Below are positions 1-12,600 of a DNA stretch of 64,000 bases, piece by piece. The translations under genes and the position numbers were made by a program. The stretch lies in assembly GCA_014706295.1 (NCBI GenBank), contig JACSVZ010000016.1, positions 1,264,168 through 1,328,167 on the forward strand. Reading direction: 5' to 3'. Source of the stretch: Lycocorax pyrrhopterus obiensis (lineage: Eukaryota > Chordata > Aves > Passeriformes > Paradisaeidae). The stretch's first letter is position 1, and every line of letters begins with the position of its first letter. The notes beneath the pieces are model-generated. The model was not told the origin of the DNA and did no database searches. It was given only the letters and a program-made list of their open reading frames with translations.

Positions 1-552
1 AAACCCACAGGCATCTAAAAGATTTTTGTTTCCTTCTATTGCAATAAAGAAATTGCTTTTTCATGTCTGGACAGGTGTCAGTTATGGTGAACGGTTACAG
101 GAAACTTGCTTTTAAACCTCTGGTTTGGTTCAGTTCAAGCCAGTTAAACACTGTTTCCATTGGACTGAGAAATTCCCAAGGGTTGGTTGTTTCCTCTTTC
201 CTGCTGGCTCACAGTTGGCACTGGGAATGTCTCGTTGGCAGGGGGTAAAGGCAGTTGTCAGAAAACTTGATGAATAACTTCCTCTCCTTAGGACTGAGAT
301 GGGTTCTTGGTGTGGGGAGTTTTGTATTCTTCAAGGCCTGGTGTGTAGCAAAATCATCTGCTTTCAAAAGTTTCTTTTTACCAGCTACCCTTCTATTTTT
401 CCTACATCTCTCTTCATGCAATGGTGTTTGTTATCCTACACTGCATCTAGGCAAAGGTGCAGTTACAGTCTGGATGGGCTTGGTGATGCTTTGTAATTAT
501 ATTGCCTATGAGATCAAAAGTAATTAATTTGGTTATGTTTCCCTCCCCAAAG
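1..552 (+). other. VPS8 intron (partial)
   Basis: No exon is recognisable. The sequence just before 553 is pyrimidine-rich and ends in AAAG, as expected for an acceptor. Confidence 0.5.
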
Positions 553-642
553 GAGCTGCTGGTGCTGAGCCCAGGTAAAGCAGCTGACTTGGCAGCCATT
601 CACTTCAGCGAGCAGATCGAGAGCATCATCTCAAACCTGCAG
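553..642 (+). CDS. VPS8: VPS8 exon, alpha-solenoid segment
   Basis: Ninety bases, phase 0 at both ends, encode 30 residues beginning ELLVLSPGKAADLAA and ending SIISNLQ. A CCCCAAAG acceptor precedes it and GTGAGG follows. This is the first VPS8 exon I can support in the window; the 552 bases to its left read as intron. Confidence 0.9.
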
Positions 643-3600
643 GTGAGGTGTCAAACTCCATTAGTTTGGGGCTTCTGTACAGTGGGAATGTCATTCCTGT
701 AGGAAATGATTGCTAAGAGTCATGGTGAGTTGTTGCTGTGTCAGAAACAGAAGAAAAATAGGTGATAGTTGCTCACTGATAGGAATTGCTACATCTCAAT
801 TATTTGGCCTGTGTAGAGTTCTGGCCGTAGAAATGTATCATCTCAGAGCTGCTGGTTGCAGCTTTTACTTGGAGTTCAGTATGGCTTGGAGTCCCAGAGC
901 AGAGTTGTTGGCAGCAAGCACATCCTCAGAATATTTGTGCAAGACGTGCCTAAAGCAGCTCCTTCAGCAGGCACCAGCTGGGAACTGTGTTTTCTTCAGT
1001 GGATACAGTTCAGGGATCGCTGCTTTACAGCACATTATTTAAAATAACAATACTCTGTCTCCTCCTGTTGCACAGGACCAGTTCTTGCTCTTCCAGTTCC
1101 TGAGGAGTCTCCTTGATCCAAGGTATGTAGAAAATTGGCCTTTTTACAAACTGCAGCTTGAAAACATGGATTAAAATCAATTCCTTTGAAACAGTGCATC
1201 AATAGCCAGCCTATGGCCAAGATCAGGCTTAGGAAAGGTGACCTGTGCCTCAGGGTGCCCAAGTTGAGAAGGACAGCCCAAAAGAAGCATTGTGGGGAGT
1301 GTCCTGCAGGGTAGTCCCTGCCAGCTCCCTGCCTGGGACGTGCTGTGGGCTCCAGTGCATGGAATGTGCTGCCTCTGGCATGTGGGTGGGAGCTTGGGCA
1401 CTGCTGCTCCAGCTGCTCCAGAGGGCTGTGGAATGGTTACCCTGGGGCTGGAGCACCCATTTCTCTTCTCAGCAATGGCAGCTTCTCTTCTCAACCCACT
1501 GCTTTGGTTACTTGACCAAGGTGCCCAAGTTTAACATAAACAGAAGAGCATTTTGGTCAACTGACATTTTTTGTTTCTGTCTTGTTTCTGAACTGCTGCC
1601 ATATTTCACTGCAAGCTCCTCTTTTTAACTACTTGCTTGCTCCATCTGCTCCTGTTCTTTCAGTGCTTCAGCACTGAGTGTTCTCTTTCTGTTGAATCAG
1701 CATCAAATGCTACAAGACATTTATATATGCACAGCTCCAGTCGCTTTCAAGCAATTGTTAATGCAACTGAGGGAGAGATCTTGGTTTGTCAATTAGATAC
1801 AAATTAATTGTGCTTAATGAAGAGGAGGAGTAGGAAAAGGCAATATTATCTAAATCCAAGCGTCAATGTTTCAGTTTTTGTTGAAGCGGAATCAAAAGCA
1901 TGCTTTGGAAGCCAGAACCTGGAATTAATCAATCACCTCTTGAATTTTTTTAGCATGTAAATTAAGGGAAAAAACCAACCAACAACCAAACCAAAGCCAA
2001 AACCCCAAACATATGTTTTGTTATTTCCTGAGTTTTACAGGCATATTTGTGTGGAAGATGTTCATTTCCACACCCTCTGTTTTCTCTGGGGTCAAAACAA
2101 AATCAAAAACTATTTTGGTTGGGTTTTATAGGAAAGAAATCCGATTATTTAGTTAATAAATTATTAATTGGAAAGAAAAAGAAGTGAAGCAGAAATGAAA
2201 CCCAACTGGATGTTAAGTAGGACTTTGTTTATGCTGTGGTTTCACTTGCACCCAGTGAAGGTAGTAATTAACCTGGATTTTAATCTTATGCACAGAGTGC
2301 CTCCCATAATCTCTGAGTAATAAATGTATCTAATTTCACTCTACCGTAATTAGAGCTAAATAGACCCATTTCTCCTGTAGTTACCTTCTAATCACAGGCA
2401 ACACGTGATGTGTTCAAGCCGGCAATGGGAAGCAACTTTCTACATCTGATCTTCCCCCAGGTCTCTGCTTTTCCCTCAAGGATGATGTTCCATGGGGTGC
2501 ACTAGGCCACATGGCTTTTTCTTAATAACACTCAGATCCTGAGGCCTGTTCTCCGTGCTGTGAAGTTGTTTTCTTCTAAGACCTATTGCAAGGAGCTGAA
2601 CTGTATCCTGAGAGAGGCAGGGAAGGAGGGGAAATCTTGCTCTGCAGACCCAACTGCAGATACACCTACACTTTGTAGTATATTTATACATAAAATAGTG
2701 ATTAGGCTCTTCTGCAAACATCTGTCTCTTTTCATCCAATCTAAATGTTTACATGCTTTTGTGAAGCAAAATTCTCGTTAAAATAAAGACTCTTAGAGCA
2801 GTAAATGAGCTTTTTAAGGTCTCAGATACAAATGATTGCTTGATCATATGGGGACAAGACTCATCATGCTGGTCTAACTATCCGAGTTGGTGGAATTGCA
2901 TTAGGGATTAATTTGGCCCATTTAATTTAGCTAGAGATTTATTTTTAAGGAGGTGGAAGGGGGAAGGGAGGAAACAGGGTTAACAGGAATTGCCTGGGGA
3001 AATTAAAACCAAATGTCTGTATGTTTGTAGCATAAAGCAGCCCCGGGAAACAGAGAATGTAGTAGGGATTGCTCAGCTCATTAATCACAGTCTTTGCTAC
3101 ATTTCCATTTTAAACTCTTGGGTTTTTTCCTCTAAAAAAGCCCAACACAGTGAAGCATTGTCTGTTGGCATTTGTGTTTATGTATTTTACCAACCATATT
3201 AACTTATTTAGCCACACAGTGTTCTGGGTTTATAAATGTAGTAACAGACTCCTAAACCATGAGGGTTTCTCCCAAGGGCTCTCCTCTGTGCCCAGCTGCC
3301 TGTGACACTTGCAGGGCTCCCTTGTGCTAGGTTTTGTGAGAAGCCAGTGCTTCTCTCTTGCTTTTTGGAAAGAGTATGGCAGGGGAGACATTGGATGTGG
3401 TTACATTGGAGTGAACACAATCCCATGGAACTGAGCAGGACTTGCAAGTCTCAGGACTGTCGATTAGTTTTAGAAATTATCAAAATCCAGCTTTCTTTCC
3501 ATTGTATCTTCTCTGCGTTTCTTGATGAAATGAATGGCTGAGGGAAGGGTGAGCTTGCTCATGAAATCATGAATACTTGGTGCCAGAGTTATTTCCAGAC

Positions 3601-6600
3601 TTGAAGTTTGCTCTCATGCTATAGATGCACGACTTGCCTTTTTTCCTATCTTGGTAGACAAGAGACCATTTTAGATAGAGTGTTTTATTTTAGTCTACTC
3701 ACAGGAAGAGGACAGCACTCACTCCCTTGCAGGCACTGGGGGAGTGTACAGGGTGTTTGTTGTGGGAGGTGTGGATGGTGAATGCTGAATTCAGGGTTTT
3801 TGTTTGGTCCTTCAATGTCCATCGTTTGCTGTCAGAACACAATAGTTTGGGCACAGTTTTTGTGGAGCTGTGCCCATGCCTTGCACACTGTGATCAGTAC
3901 CTGGGCGAGGCTTTTGTTTCTGGGCATGTTGCATTTATAATCATTGTAATCACAGTAAGCTGCTCTCTTGGCTTGCTTGGGGCACAGCATTCTCCTGGCC
4001 TTTCTTGGATGATAATGCCTTTTGTAGCTCCCAGGAAATAGAGGATACTGGATATCAGACCTTTTCCATCCCGTGGCTGTACGGTTTGCACACTAACAGA
4101 TCTTCTCCTGCTCAGGAATTTGTGTTCAGAAAGGTAACAAAACTCAGTATATGCACCCTGATCCATTTCCTTTCCTAGCAGGAGCTTCAGCAAAAACCCG
4201 TTTCCTAGCCAGGATAAACTTCCACTGTTTCTCTGCGTGATGCACCAGTCCTAGAACTGCCATGGGAAGTGTAACGTGCAGTGGCAGAGAGCTGCTGTTC
4301 ATTTAAGGGTTGCAGGTGCTGTGTCTGACTCCAGGAAAGCATCATCCTTTCCCTCTTCACTCTGAAGTCTCCTCCTTCACATTTTTCTTTTTAAAAACAA
4401 GATCAGTAGGAAACTGTCAGGACAAAGGGACATGGGCACTGCTCACAGTTCTGTTCTCTGTTCTGTTTCCCCCACATGAGGAGTGAGTTTGCTTAATAAT
4501 GAGCCCAGGGATTAGAAAATGGGGATATTTCTCTAAAAGAAGTATGAGTTCCTTTCTCAGGGAGGTAGATCAAAGGGATGAAACATTAAAATGTGGTAAA
4601 GGAAGTCAAAGAAGAATTTCAGGAACAATAAGCAAAAAGCAACAAAACATTTCCTCAAACACATGCAGAGCAGGTGTGTAGGACACAGACAATCAGGATC
4701 TGAACAGACGACTCAGACCATAAGGCTTCATTGAAGAAATGAGGCAAATTCTTTGTGCCTCTTTGCCGTGGAGTTGCTGGAGATGTGTCTGTGCTGGTCT
4801 CTTTCTTCACAGGGGTCTTTGAGAGTTTAATTTGTACTGAGGCATCAGGAGAATATGTTGTGGAACGAATGAAATGGCTGCTGAGAGACCTCCAGCACCA
4901 GTAACTAGTAGAAACAGCATAATTTTTCTCTTAAAACCAGATTTTTTTACTTCTCTATTAAGGATAAAAGATAATGCACAATTGAATGAGAAACTCTTCT
5001 TCCTAGCCAAATTTGTGGGCTAGAATTTGACTTGAGTCTCTTGTGCCTGTTTTATTCCAGAGAAGGCATTAACCAAGACCTGCTACACCTCCCACCCTGC
5101 GTCACTGAGCAGTTCATCGAGCTGCTCTGTCAGTACAGCCCAGACCAGGTTTTGGAGACACTCAAAGTTCTGGAATACTGCAGACTGGAGGAAACCATCC
5201 AGGTAGGAAAGGGATGTATGAGGACAGGGGCCAGGGGATGCATTCAAATCAGCTCCTACCCCTTTAAACTGCTGTAAAGATACTTAAGCTTAGGCTTGGA
5301 TTAGTTCCTGGATGCTCTTGCAGTCTGTTTCTAGCACTCTCTGTCCCTCTGAGCTGCTAAACTGCTCTCCTGCAGCACAGTGGATATATTTAATAGACTG
5401 ACTCTGAGTTGGGTCTCAGGGCTAATAAGAAAGGGCCGTCAGTGCTCTGAAGCTGCTGAGAAACTGCAGAGTAGAGGGTGGCTGTGTTGCTGCTAATTAA
5501 TCATGTTGGGGGTATATGAAATCATGGGCCTGGGGTTTTTGGAAAGCATCACTGCCAAAATCTGCCTTGTGCTGGGAGAGCAACTGTTCCTTCTTTGTAT
5601 GGAAACTGTACCAGTAATTTTTGAATGCTGGTGGTGGCAATAGTGCAAGCTGAGAAATAAAAGGAGATGCAGGAGAGCTGCTCAGCCTGGGTAAGGTGCC
5701 TGTGAGCACAGGCACTCTCAGCCCTGGCCATCTGCTCGGCATTGTCTCGTGGATAAACAAACACTGGCAGCTTTCTTCAGACAGACATTTACCTTTTTTT
5801 TCCTTTCAACTCAGATAACCCAAAAACATCAGCTCCATGAGGCTTCTTCGTATTTACTGGAGAAGAAGGGAGATATCCATGGTGCCTTTTTGGTTATGCT
5901 TGAGGTACAGTACTCCCAACTCCTGAATGTGGCATCGTTGCCATGCCATGCCATCAGTATGGTGGCCTGTGCTCAGGTTGGATGTTGTCCTTGTTCCTCA
6001 ATTTGTTTCCCGCTAGAATCCATGGCAGCATTTGCCTTCTGTCAAATACTAATAAATGGAGGTGTCTGCAGACTCAGAACATCAGTATATTTTTCTGACA
6101 AGTCTTCAAACGTTTAGTAGATAATATATGCTGAAATTTGCTTTTCATAGCCAAAAATCATCTTTCAGCTCCTGCTTTCCTTTCCATATTTGGAAAGCTG
6201 TTTATGCCATGTTAGTCGTGCTGGGGAGGAAAATGGGGGTGAGCCTGTGCAACCACATCTTTGACAAACATTTCTATCAGGATTCTTGGGAATCTCCCAA
6301 GTTGACTGTTCTGTGTCCTCTCTTTTGTTTCAGCGATTGCAGAGCAAGTTGCTGATGCTTACACGAGACGATGAAAGTAAGAGTTATCAAGTTAAATTCA
6401 ATTTTCTATTAAAAACAGACAGATAAACACAAAAATGTGAAGTGCTTGTGTCTGACACCTGGTATAATGAGATTGTTTCAGGTTTGTAGGCATTGTAGTG
6501 ACACTGTTCGTATTTACATGGCTATGGTAGTTATTTGGATGACACTCCCTCACTCTGGTGTCCTGATCTCCGTAGAGACCTGGAACACTGTGAGGGATGG

Positions 6601-9600
6601 TTTGTGTGTGTGTGGTCAGCTGCCCCGTGAGCTTCTCCCATTGGGACTGGTCCTCTCACTGCCTTACCCAGCACATTTCCCATGTCAGAATCCATTCAAA
6701 CTCATCACTGGGCTTCAGATGGCATTATAGGGGAGCAGTGATGGGAGACAGCTGGGAGTAGCTTTTTTGAAAGCAAATTTCTCAGATAAATAAGAATGTT
6801 CTGCCTCCCTGAGTGTATGCACAGATGTGCTGATCACTAGCCCAAGGACTCGGCACCTAATTAAATGCAGTGCCCATGGTTGTTACTTAATTGTATCCTA
6901 AACCACAGCTAAGATCTTCCTTATTGGATTAAATGAAATGTTTTATTTGCCCAATTTATTGTGCTATTCAGGAAAAGTGCCAAAACCCAGGACTTGTCTT
7001 TATAATGTAGTTGCTGACTGTAGTAGGCAGACTTCAGATGAACAGCATGATTTTATTTTGCAGAAGGATTGATAGTTGACTTATCTAATGGGAGTTAACT
7101 TGTCTAATAGTTTTTATAATTGTAATTTGCTTTTTCCCCCCCGACACTTAGGCTCAGCTGAACCCTCCTTGCTAGAAAATATTGAAGATACTTTAATGAA
7201 AACAATTGCTCTTTGCCAGAGGAATTCACACAGTTTAGACCAGCAACAGCGAGAGGTAAGGTAGTCAAAAATGTGTCACTAAAATCAGCCAAGGCCTCTG
7301 TGTCTCCTGAAGCTTTGCCTCACGCGGGTCTTGCTCTCCCCATCCACTGGACACTGCTATGTCCAGGCACTCGCCGTGTGCCTCTCCTTGTGTTCTCCCT
7401 GTGGTGCTTCAGGGTTTGGACCCCTAAGAGAGAAATCCTCACTCATGAGGATGAAGCACAAAGCAAAGCTGAGGTCAGAGGGAGGAAGGGATGAGACCAC
7501 AGCCTTTCCCCCTTTCCAGCCCCAGATGGAAGTTGGGCACAAATGTCAGTCAGACAGTGCAGAGGCACTGTGAGCTCTGAGCCAGCTTCCTGGTGGCACC
7601 AAGCTGCTGCTGCTGTCACTGTGGCTGCAGAGCCTGTTCACAGCCCCTGAACTGAGTGTCAGCCTGGGCTCTGAGGGGGGAGGCAATGCAGCTGCCTTGA
7701 GCTCTTGCAGAGAGAGCTGGCTTTGCCCATCTCCTCAGACTGAGGTTGTGTTTCCATTTTGCCCGTATCAGTGACACAAAGGCATCTTTAGTCCAAAGAT
7801 TCTGCACAATTTATGTAATTTCTGAACTCAGAGCAGAGAATGTGGTTCCCGTGTCTGAGGAGGTGGCATGGCTGGAAGCCAAGAGCTCTGTAATTTCTTC
7901 ATGAGCACTGCCCAGTGTGAGAGGTGACCTGCTGCGTTTCTTCCCTGCAATGGTGTCACTGTACAACAGATAGGGAGAGAATTTAGATGTCTTTTCCCAT
8001 TTGGGATCCATTTACTGTGCTTCCCACTCTGTGAGCTGTCTGTACCCTGGAGAGTTTGCCTCTCACATGGAGAAGCGGTTGGGGACTGAACGAAGCAAAC
8101 ACAGATTGTTGTCACAATTGCAGTGAAGTGCTTTGCTCTGAGGTTACTTTACCATATTTCAGCTCTGTCCCACTGCAGTCATCAGAAATGCAGTTCTGTT
8201 CTCAGAATCTGGAAGTGAGTCTTGGCCAGTGGCCTCTGACATTGTTCACAGCTCATTTTTAGCACTGCCCTGTTCTTACTGGTTCTTTCCTCACATTCAA
8301 TGATTCCAGGCCCTGTGGTTTCCCCTGCTGGAGGCCATGATGTCCCCACAGAAATCCTCTGGTTCGTCGCAGTGTCCACATGCTGAATGTGAGTACTTTG
8401 GCATTTGTGATCCCAGGTAGTAATCAAAAGTTGTGTGCTGTCTCTCCTCTGATGCATGAATAGAAGAAAAGTAGTTTTGTGACTCCATTCCTAAATATCC
8501 TGCTCCCTGACCTGCAGGGAGCTCAGGCTGGGTGTTTGGTAGGCTGCAGCTGTCAGGTATAGGGCTTTTTTCATTTACTTTACTTTGTCCTGTGTGGAAG
8601 AGGAAGCCTACCACAGGCTGTGCTAATAAGTTGGCTGCATTGAGGATGGTCTCTGAAAGAGCCCAGGTGCACAGTGTGCACAAAGGCTTTGTAGGTTGCA
8701 GTGAGCACTTGGGGAACTCCTGATGTAATACACTGACACTGTGCATGCCCAGCCCTTCTGTGCACCTCTGCCTGCACCTGTCTGCCATATATCAAATCAG
8801 TGGGACTTGAATACACCAGCTAAACTCTCTACTCCACTTCTGAGTCAGCAGCACACCTTGAACAACAGCCTCCCTTTGTGGGAGAGATAAGAGTAGTTAA
8901 AAAGGGGCTTAGATGCTTTGGTCTTGGCAGTCCCCAGCACAGGAAGGATGTGGAGCTGCTGGAGAGAGCCCGGAGGAGGCACCAAGGGATCAGAGGATGG
9001 AGCAGCTCTGCTGGGAGGAAAGGCTGGGAGAGTTGGGTTAGATGGGATACTGGGAAGAATTCTTCCCTGTGAGGGTGGGGAGGCCCTGGCACAGGGTGCC
9101 CAGAGAAGCTATGGCTGCCCCTGGATCCCTGGCAGTGTCCAAGGCCAGGCTGGACGGGGCTTGGAGCACCCTGGGATAGTGGAAGGTGTCCCTGCCCATG
9201 GCAGGGGGTGGAACTGGATGAGCTTTAAGGTCCTTTCCAACCCAAACTACTCTGGGATTCTCTGACTAATGTCTTTTGCTCCATCCCACACCCATGCTGA
9301 GGGTCTAGGAACAAGTTTCATGCAAAGGTCAACGCTGGGAAGTTTTAGAGTCTGTGGGCCATAACACAGACAAGGATCCAAACTGGGGTTTGGTAGCAAT
9401 AGGAAAGTGAATGGTGGTGCTACCAAGTAAGTCAAAGTGTGGGTGTTTACTGTAGGGGGTGTGGAAAGGAATGCAGAGGTATTGTGGGATCAAAACCTTG
9501 TAAACACCCCTTATGCTGCAAAAAGCTGTGTGCTTAGTGCAGTATGTGCAGGAGAAAAAACATAAAAGCTATTTTCAAACCAGAAAACATGACCTGAAAT

Positions 9601-12600
9601 AAAACTCTCTTTATCTGTAAGACTGATCTCTCTTTACTCCCGGAATCCTAATGAACTGCTATGGCTGTTCTGTTTGACATTCCAGCTTTGAAGAGTTTGA
9701 CAATGCAAGTGCTGAACAACATGGCTGCATTTATTGCTCTTCCCTCAATCCTGCAGAGAATTCTCCAGGTGAGTTCCTGAAGAGAAGGAGGTTTCACCAA
9801 GCTGTGCCAGTGGTTATTGGGAAAAGGTATTCCCAAGTTGATAGAGATCAGATCAGCTAATTGTCTGCTCAGTGTTTCAGTAAAACATGGTGAGACATAA
9901 GGTGTAAAAGCTGATAGAATTATCTGGGGAGACGTGGAAACACAGACCTGTGAGAAGGTAATCGAAGTAATTCCTGCAAACCAAATAAAATGCTATCTCA
10001 AAGGTTGCAAATACTTGGAACTGAAACTTGGCAGGTTTAGGGGCAAAGCCACAATGAATTTCCCAAAATTTGGCACTAAATTTGTTGAAAGCCTTTTAGT
10101 GAAGGCTCTGGGATGGACAGTTGTGAAGACACTACAGCAAAGTGTGTAGGCTTTGCAGAAAGATCATGACTGGGCCCAAAATGTTATTGATGGTGCAATA
10201 TTATTTTAGAGATGCAGTTAGTGAGTAGCAAACTTGTAGAAGAGCTGATTTTAAGCAGGGCTTTGGGTTGAGAGATCACAAACAACTATAATTTGTTAAT
10301 TTGCAAAACAGATGAAAGCTGATGTTGGAGTTTGATAACAAACCTTGAGAAATGCAGAAAAGAAATTAGAAGAATTGCCTGTGTTGTGGAGTGGAATGAT
10401 TGAAGGGTGGAGACAGTGTTGAAACACTGTTGAGGGTTTCTGTTCCAGGTGAGAGAGGAAAAGGGCTTACAGGCATCACAGGGTGAACACACACCTCTAG
10501 CAACCTCTTGGTTGGATCTTGATATTATGCGTAGTCCTGGATTTTGAACAAACTCATAAGATAGCAAAGCGTGTTGTAAGAGAGTGGATAAAAAGTGTGT
10601 TCAAATGAACTGTGGTTTTATCAAAGATAGGAAGCATCAAGCAAACCTCAGGGCTCTTCAATAACTTAACTGGTCTACTTTTAGCGGAGGTTTTGGTATA
10701 ATTTCCTGTTGGGCTTTGTTTGATGTTTAATGTAGGCAGGAAATGATGGAGAAGCTGTGAGTGAGTGGGAGGCTGCCAGGGAAGGGAGGCTTCCCTGGGT
10801 TGTGCTGAGAACTGCCAGGACGGGGTGGGAGTCAAGGCAGTGACCACTGTGCAGATGACACAGCTGGGAGGTGCGGCAGTGTGGAGGAAGATGCTGTTCT
10901 CTTCTGGGATGAAGGGAGAGCTTGTTGATGGCAATCTTCCCATGTTTCATTCTATTTCTGTTCTGGTGGACTCTTTTAGCAGCAATAGAAAATCCAGGGG
11001 CTGGCACTGATGTCCTGGAGGCAGCAGGGGAGTGAAATGTCTTTGTCTGTTGTAGAGGGAAATGGTTGGTGTGATGGCTCTGCTGGGGAGGCTGAGGGGA
11101 TGCTTCATCAGGTGAGGTGCTTTACTGAGGACAGAAATGGGTCAGGCATCACTGAGAGCAGCATGTGCAGCTCTGGTCACTGGGTTTGGAGACAGGGGGG
11201 AACTGCTCCTGCTCATCCCACCTCCCTGGTCAGCCTGACAAATTCAGTCTGACTGAAGAGAGATTTGGAAAGGCAGATTTTTTTAACAACTAGAGCAAAA
11301 AATGATGATTTCTTAAAATGCAGAGAAAAGGACTGAATTCCAGGTAAAGAGCATTAGTATCAGAAGTTCATAAAATGGGGCAGTAATTGGTACCTTGTAG
11401 CTCAAAAACAGGTGTAGGGAAAACAACATCATAAAGATCAAGAGAAGATCCTATGGAAGGGGAGGTGGTGTTGATTTACAGGCTCTCTAAGTTGACTTTG
11501 CCTCTTAACACTTACTCTTCTATAGATTTCACTCACACCCATGCATTTGAGGTGTGTTGAGTGCTGTGACCTGGATTGTTTGTGGGCAGCAGAGAGGGTG
11601 TGAGCCCCTCGCTGCATCCTGGGGATCCTCTGACTGGTGCCAACAGCTCAGCTGTGTCTTTCAGAAATTGCTTGCTGTTTAAAGATGGATTTTCACCTCT
11701 GAAGCTCACTTAAGCCTCTCCCAACTTCTTATCCTCCTCATTAGGAGATGGGCTGTTCTCCTGAGAGCTTGTCTGTGCTGGGTCTCACCAAAGTGCTGCC
11801 TTCAGTGCCTGGCACTTCCTCTGGAGACACTGTCCTTTGTTACAAGACAGACCCTTCATTGAACCCTGTGCTCTTGTCCTTAACCCCACATTTCCATTCA
11901 CTCTGCCTTCACACCAGCCCTTATTCCTGGGTTCCTGGCACTGCACTGCTCAAGCTCACTGTTGCCTGTGGGTTTGTGGCTGTGTTTTGTTAAACTCTTG
12001 CTCCAGGGCTTGCAGAGGGTGCCTGTGGGAGATTTCTGTGGAGTTTATTTGGATGCACAGCTGGCCCTTGGGAGAACATTGCTTTGAATCCAGCTGGAAG
12101 CTGGTGTTGGGATGGTGATGAGCAGGTCTTACTCTGTGGCCTTGTCATGAATGCCCAGCTCAAATGTTCAGGGATTCTGAACCCTGCTGGGGATCAGGAA
12201 TAAAACTCCCTCAGAGCTAGGCAGCAGAGAGCACTGGATTTTTTGCCTCCCAGTCATCTGCTTCCTTGGGTCACCTGGGAATGCCATTTAAGTGCCCTGC
12301 AGGGAAGAATCACAACATGGCAGGCACAGGTGGTGCTTTCCCAGACAGGAAGAACCCTGTGTTGTTAGCCCTGGCTGGGTGTTCCTTTTGTAGAGCTATG
12401 TAGTTGCTCTTTGAAGCCATGTAAAATGCCAAACCCTTCTGTCCTGGCTCTGAGCTCTCTGCAGGGCACTTAGATGTGTTGCTGATGTGCCACCTTAACT
12501 GTGACCACAAGGAGGTGTTGAAACCAGCCTTTCTGGGCCCTGGAGTGCATACCGCCTTTCCCAAGCCCTCCAAATATTTTGGTCAAATGCAGAATTACAA

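Larger units (their letters stand above)
7256..9685. other. VPS8 introns flanking exon 8310-8388
   Basis: No gene is supported in 7256-8309 or 8389-9685 apart from the CR1 fragment at 8925-9264. The small introns at 5203-5814, 5905-6333 and 6377-7151 are likewise empty. Confidence 0.5.

Noticed and set aside
12115..12180. C/D-box snoRNA-like pattern (TGATGA ... CTGA)
   Set aside because: The flanks do not pair into a terminal stem and no D'/C' motifs are visible.
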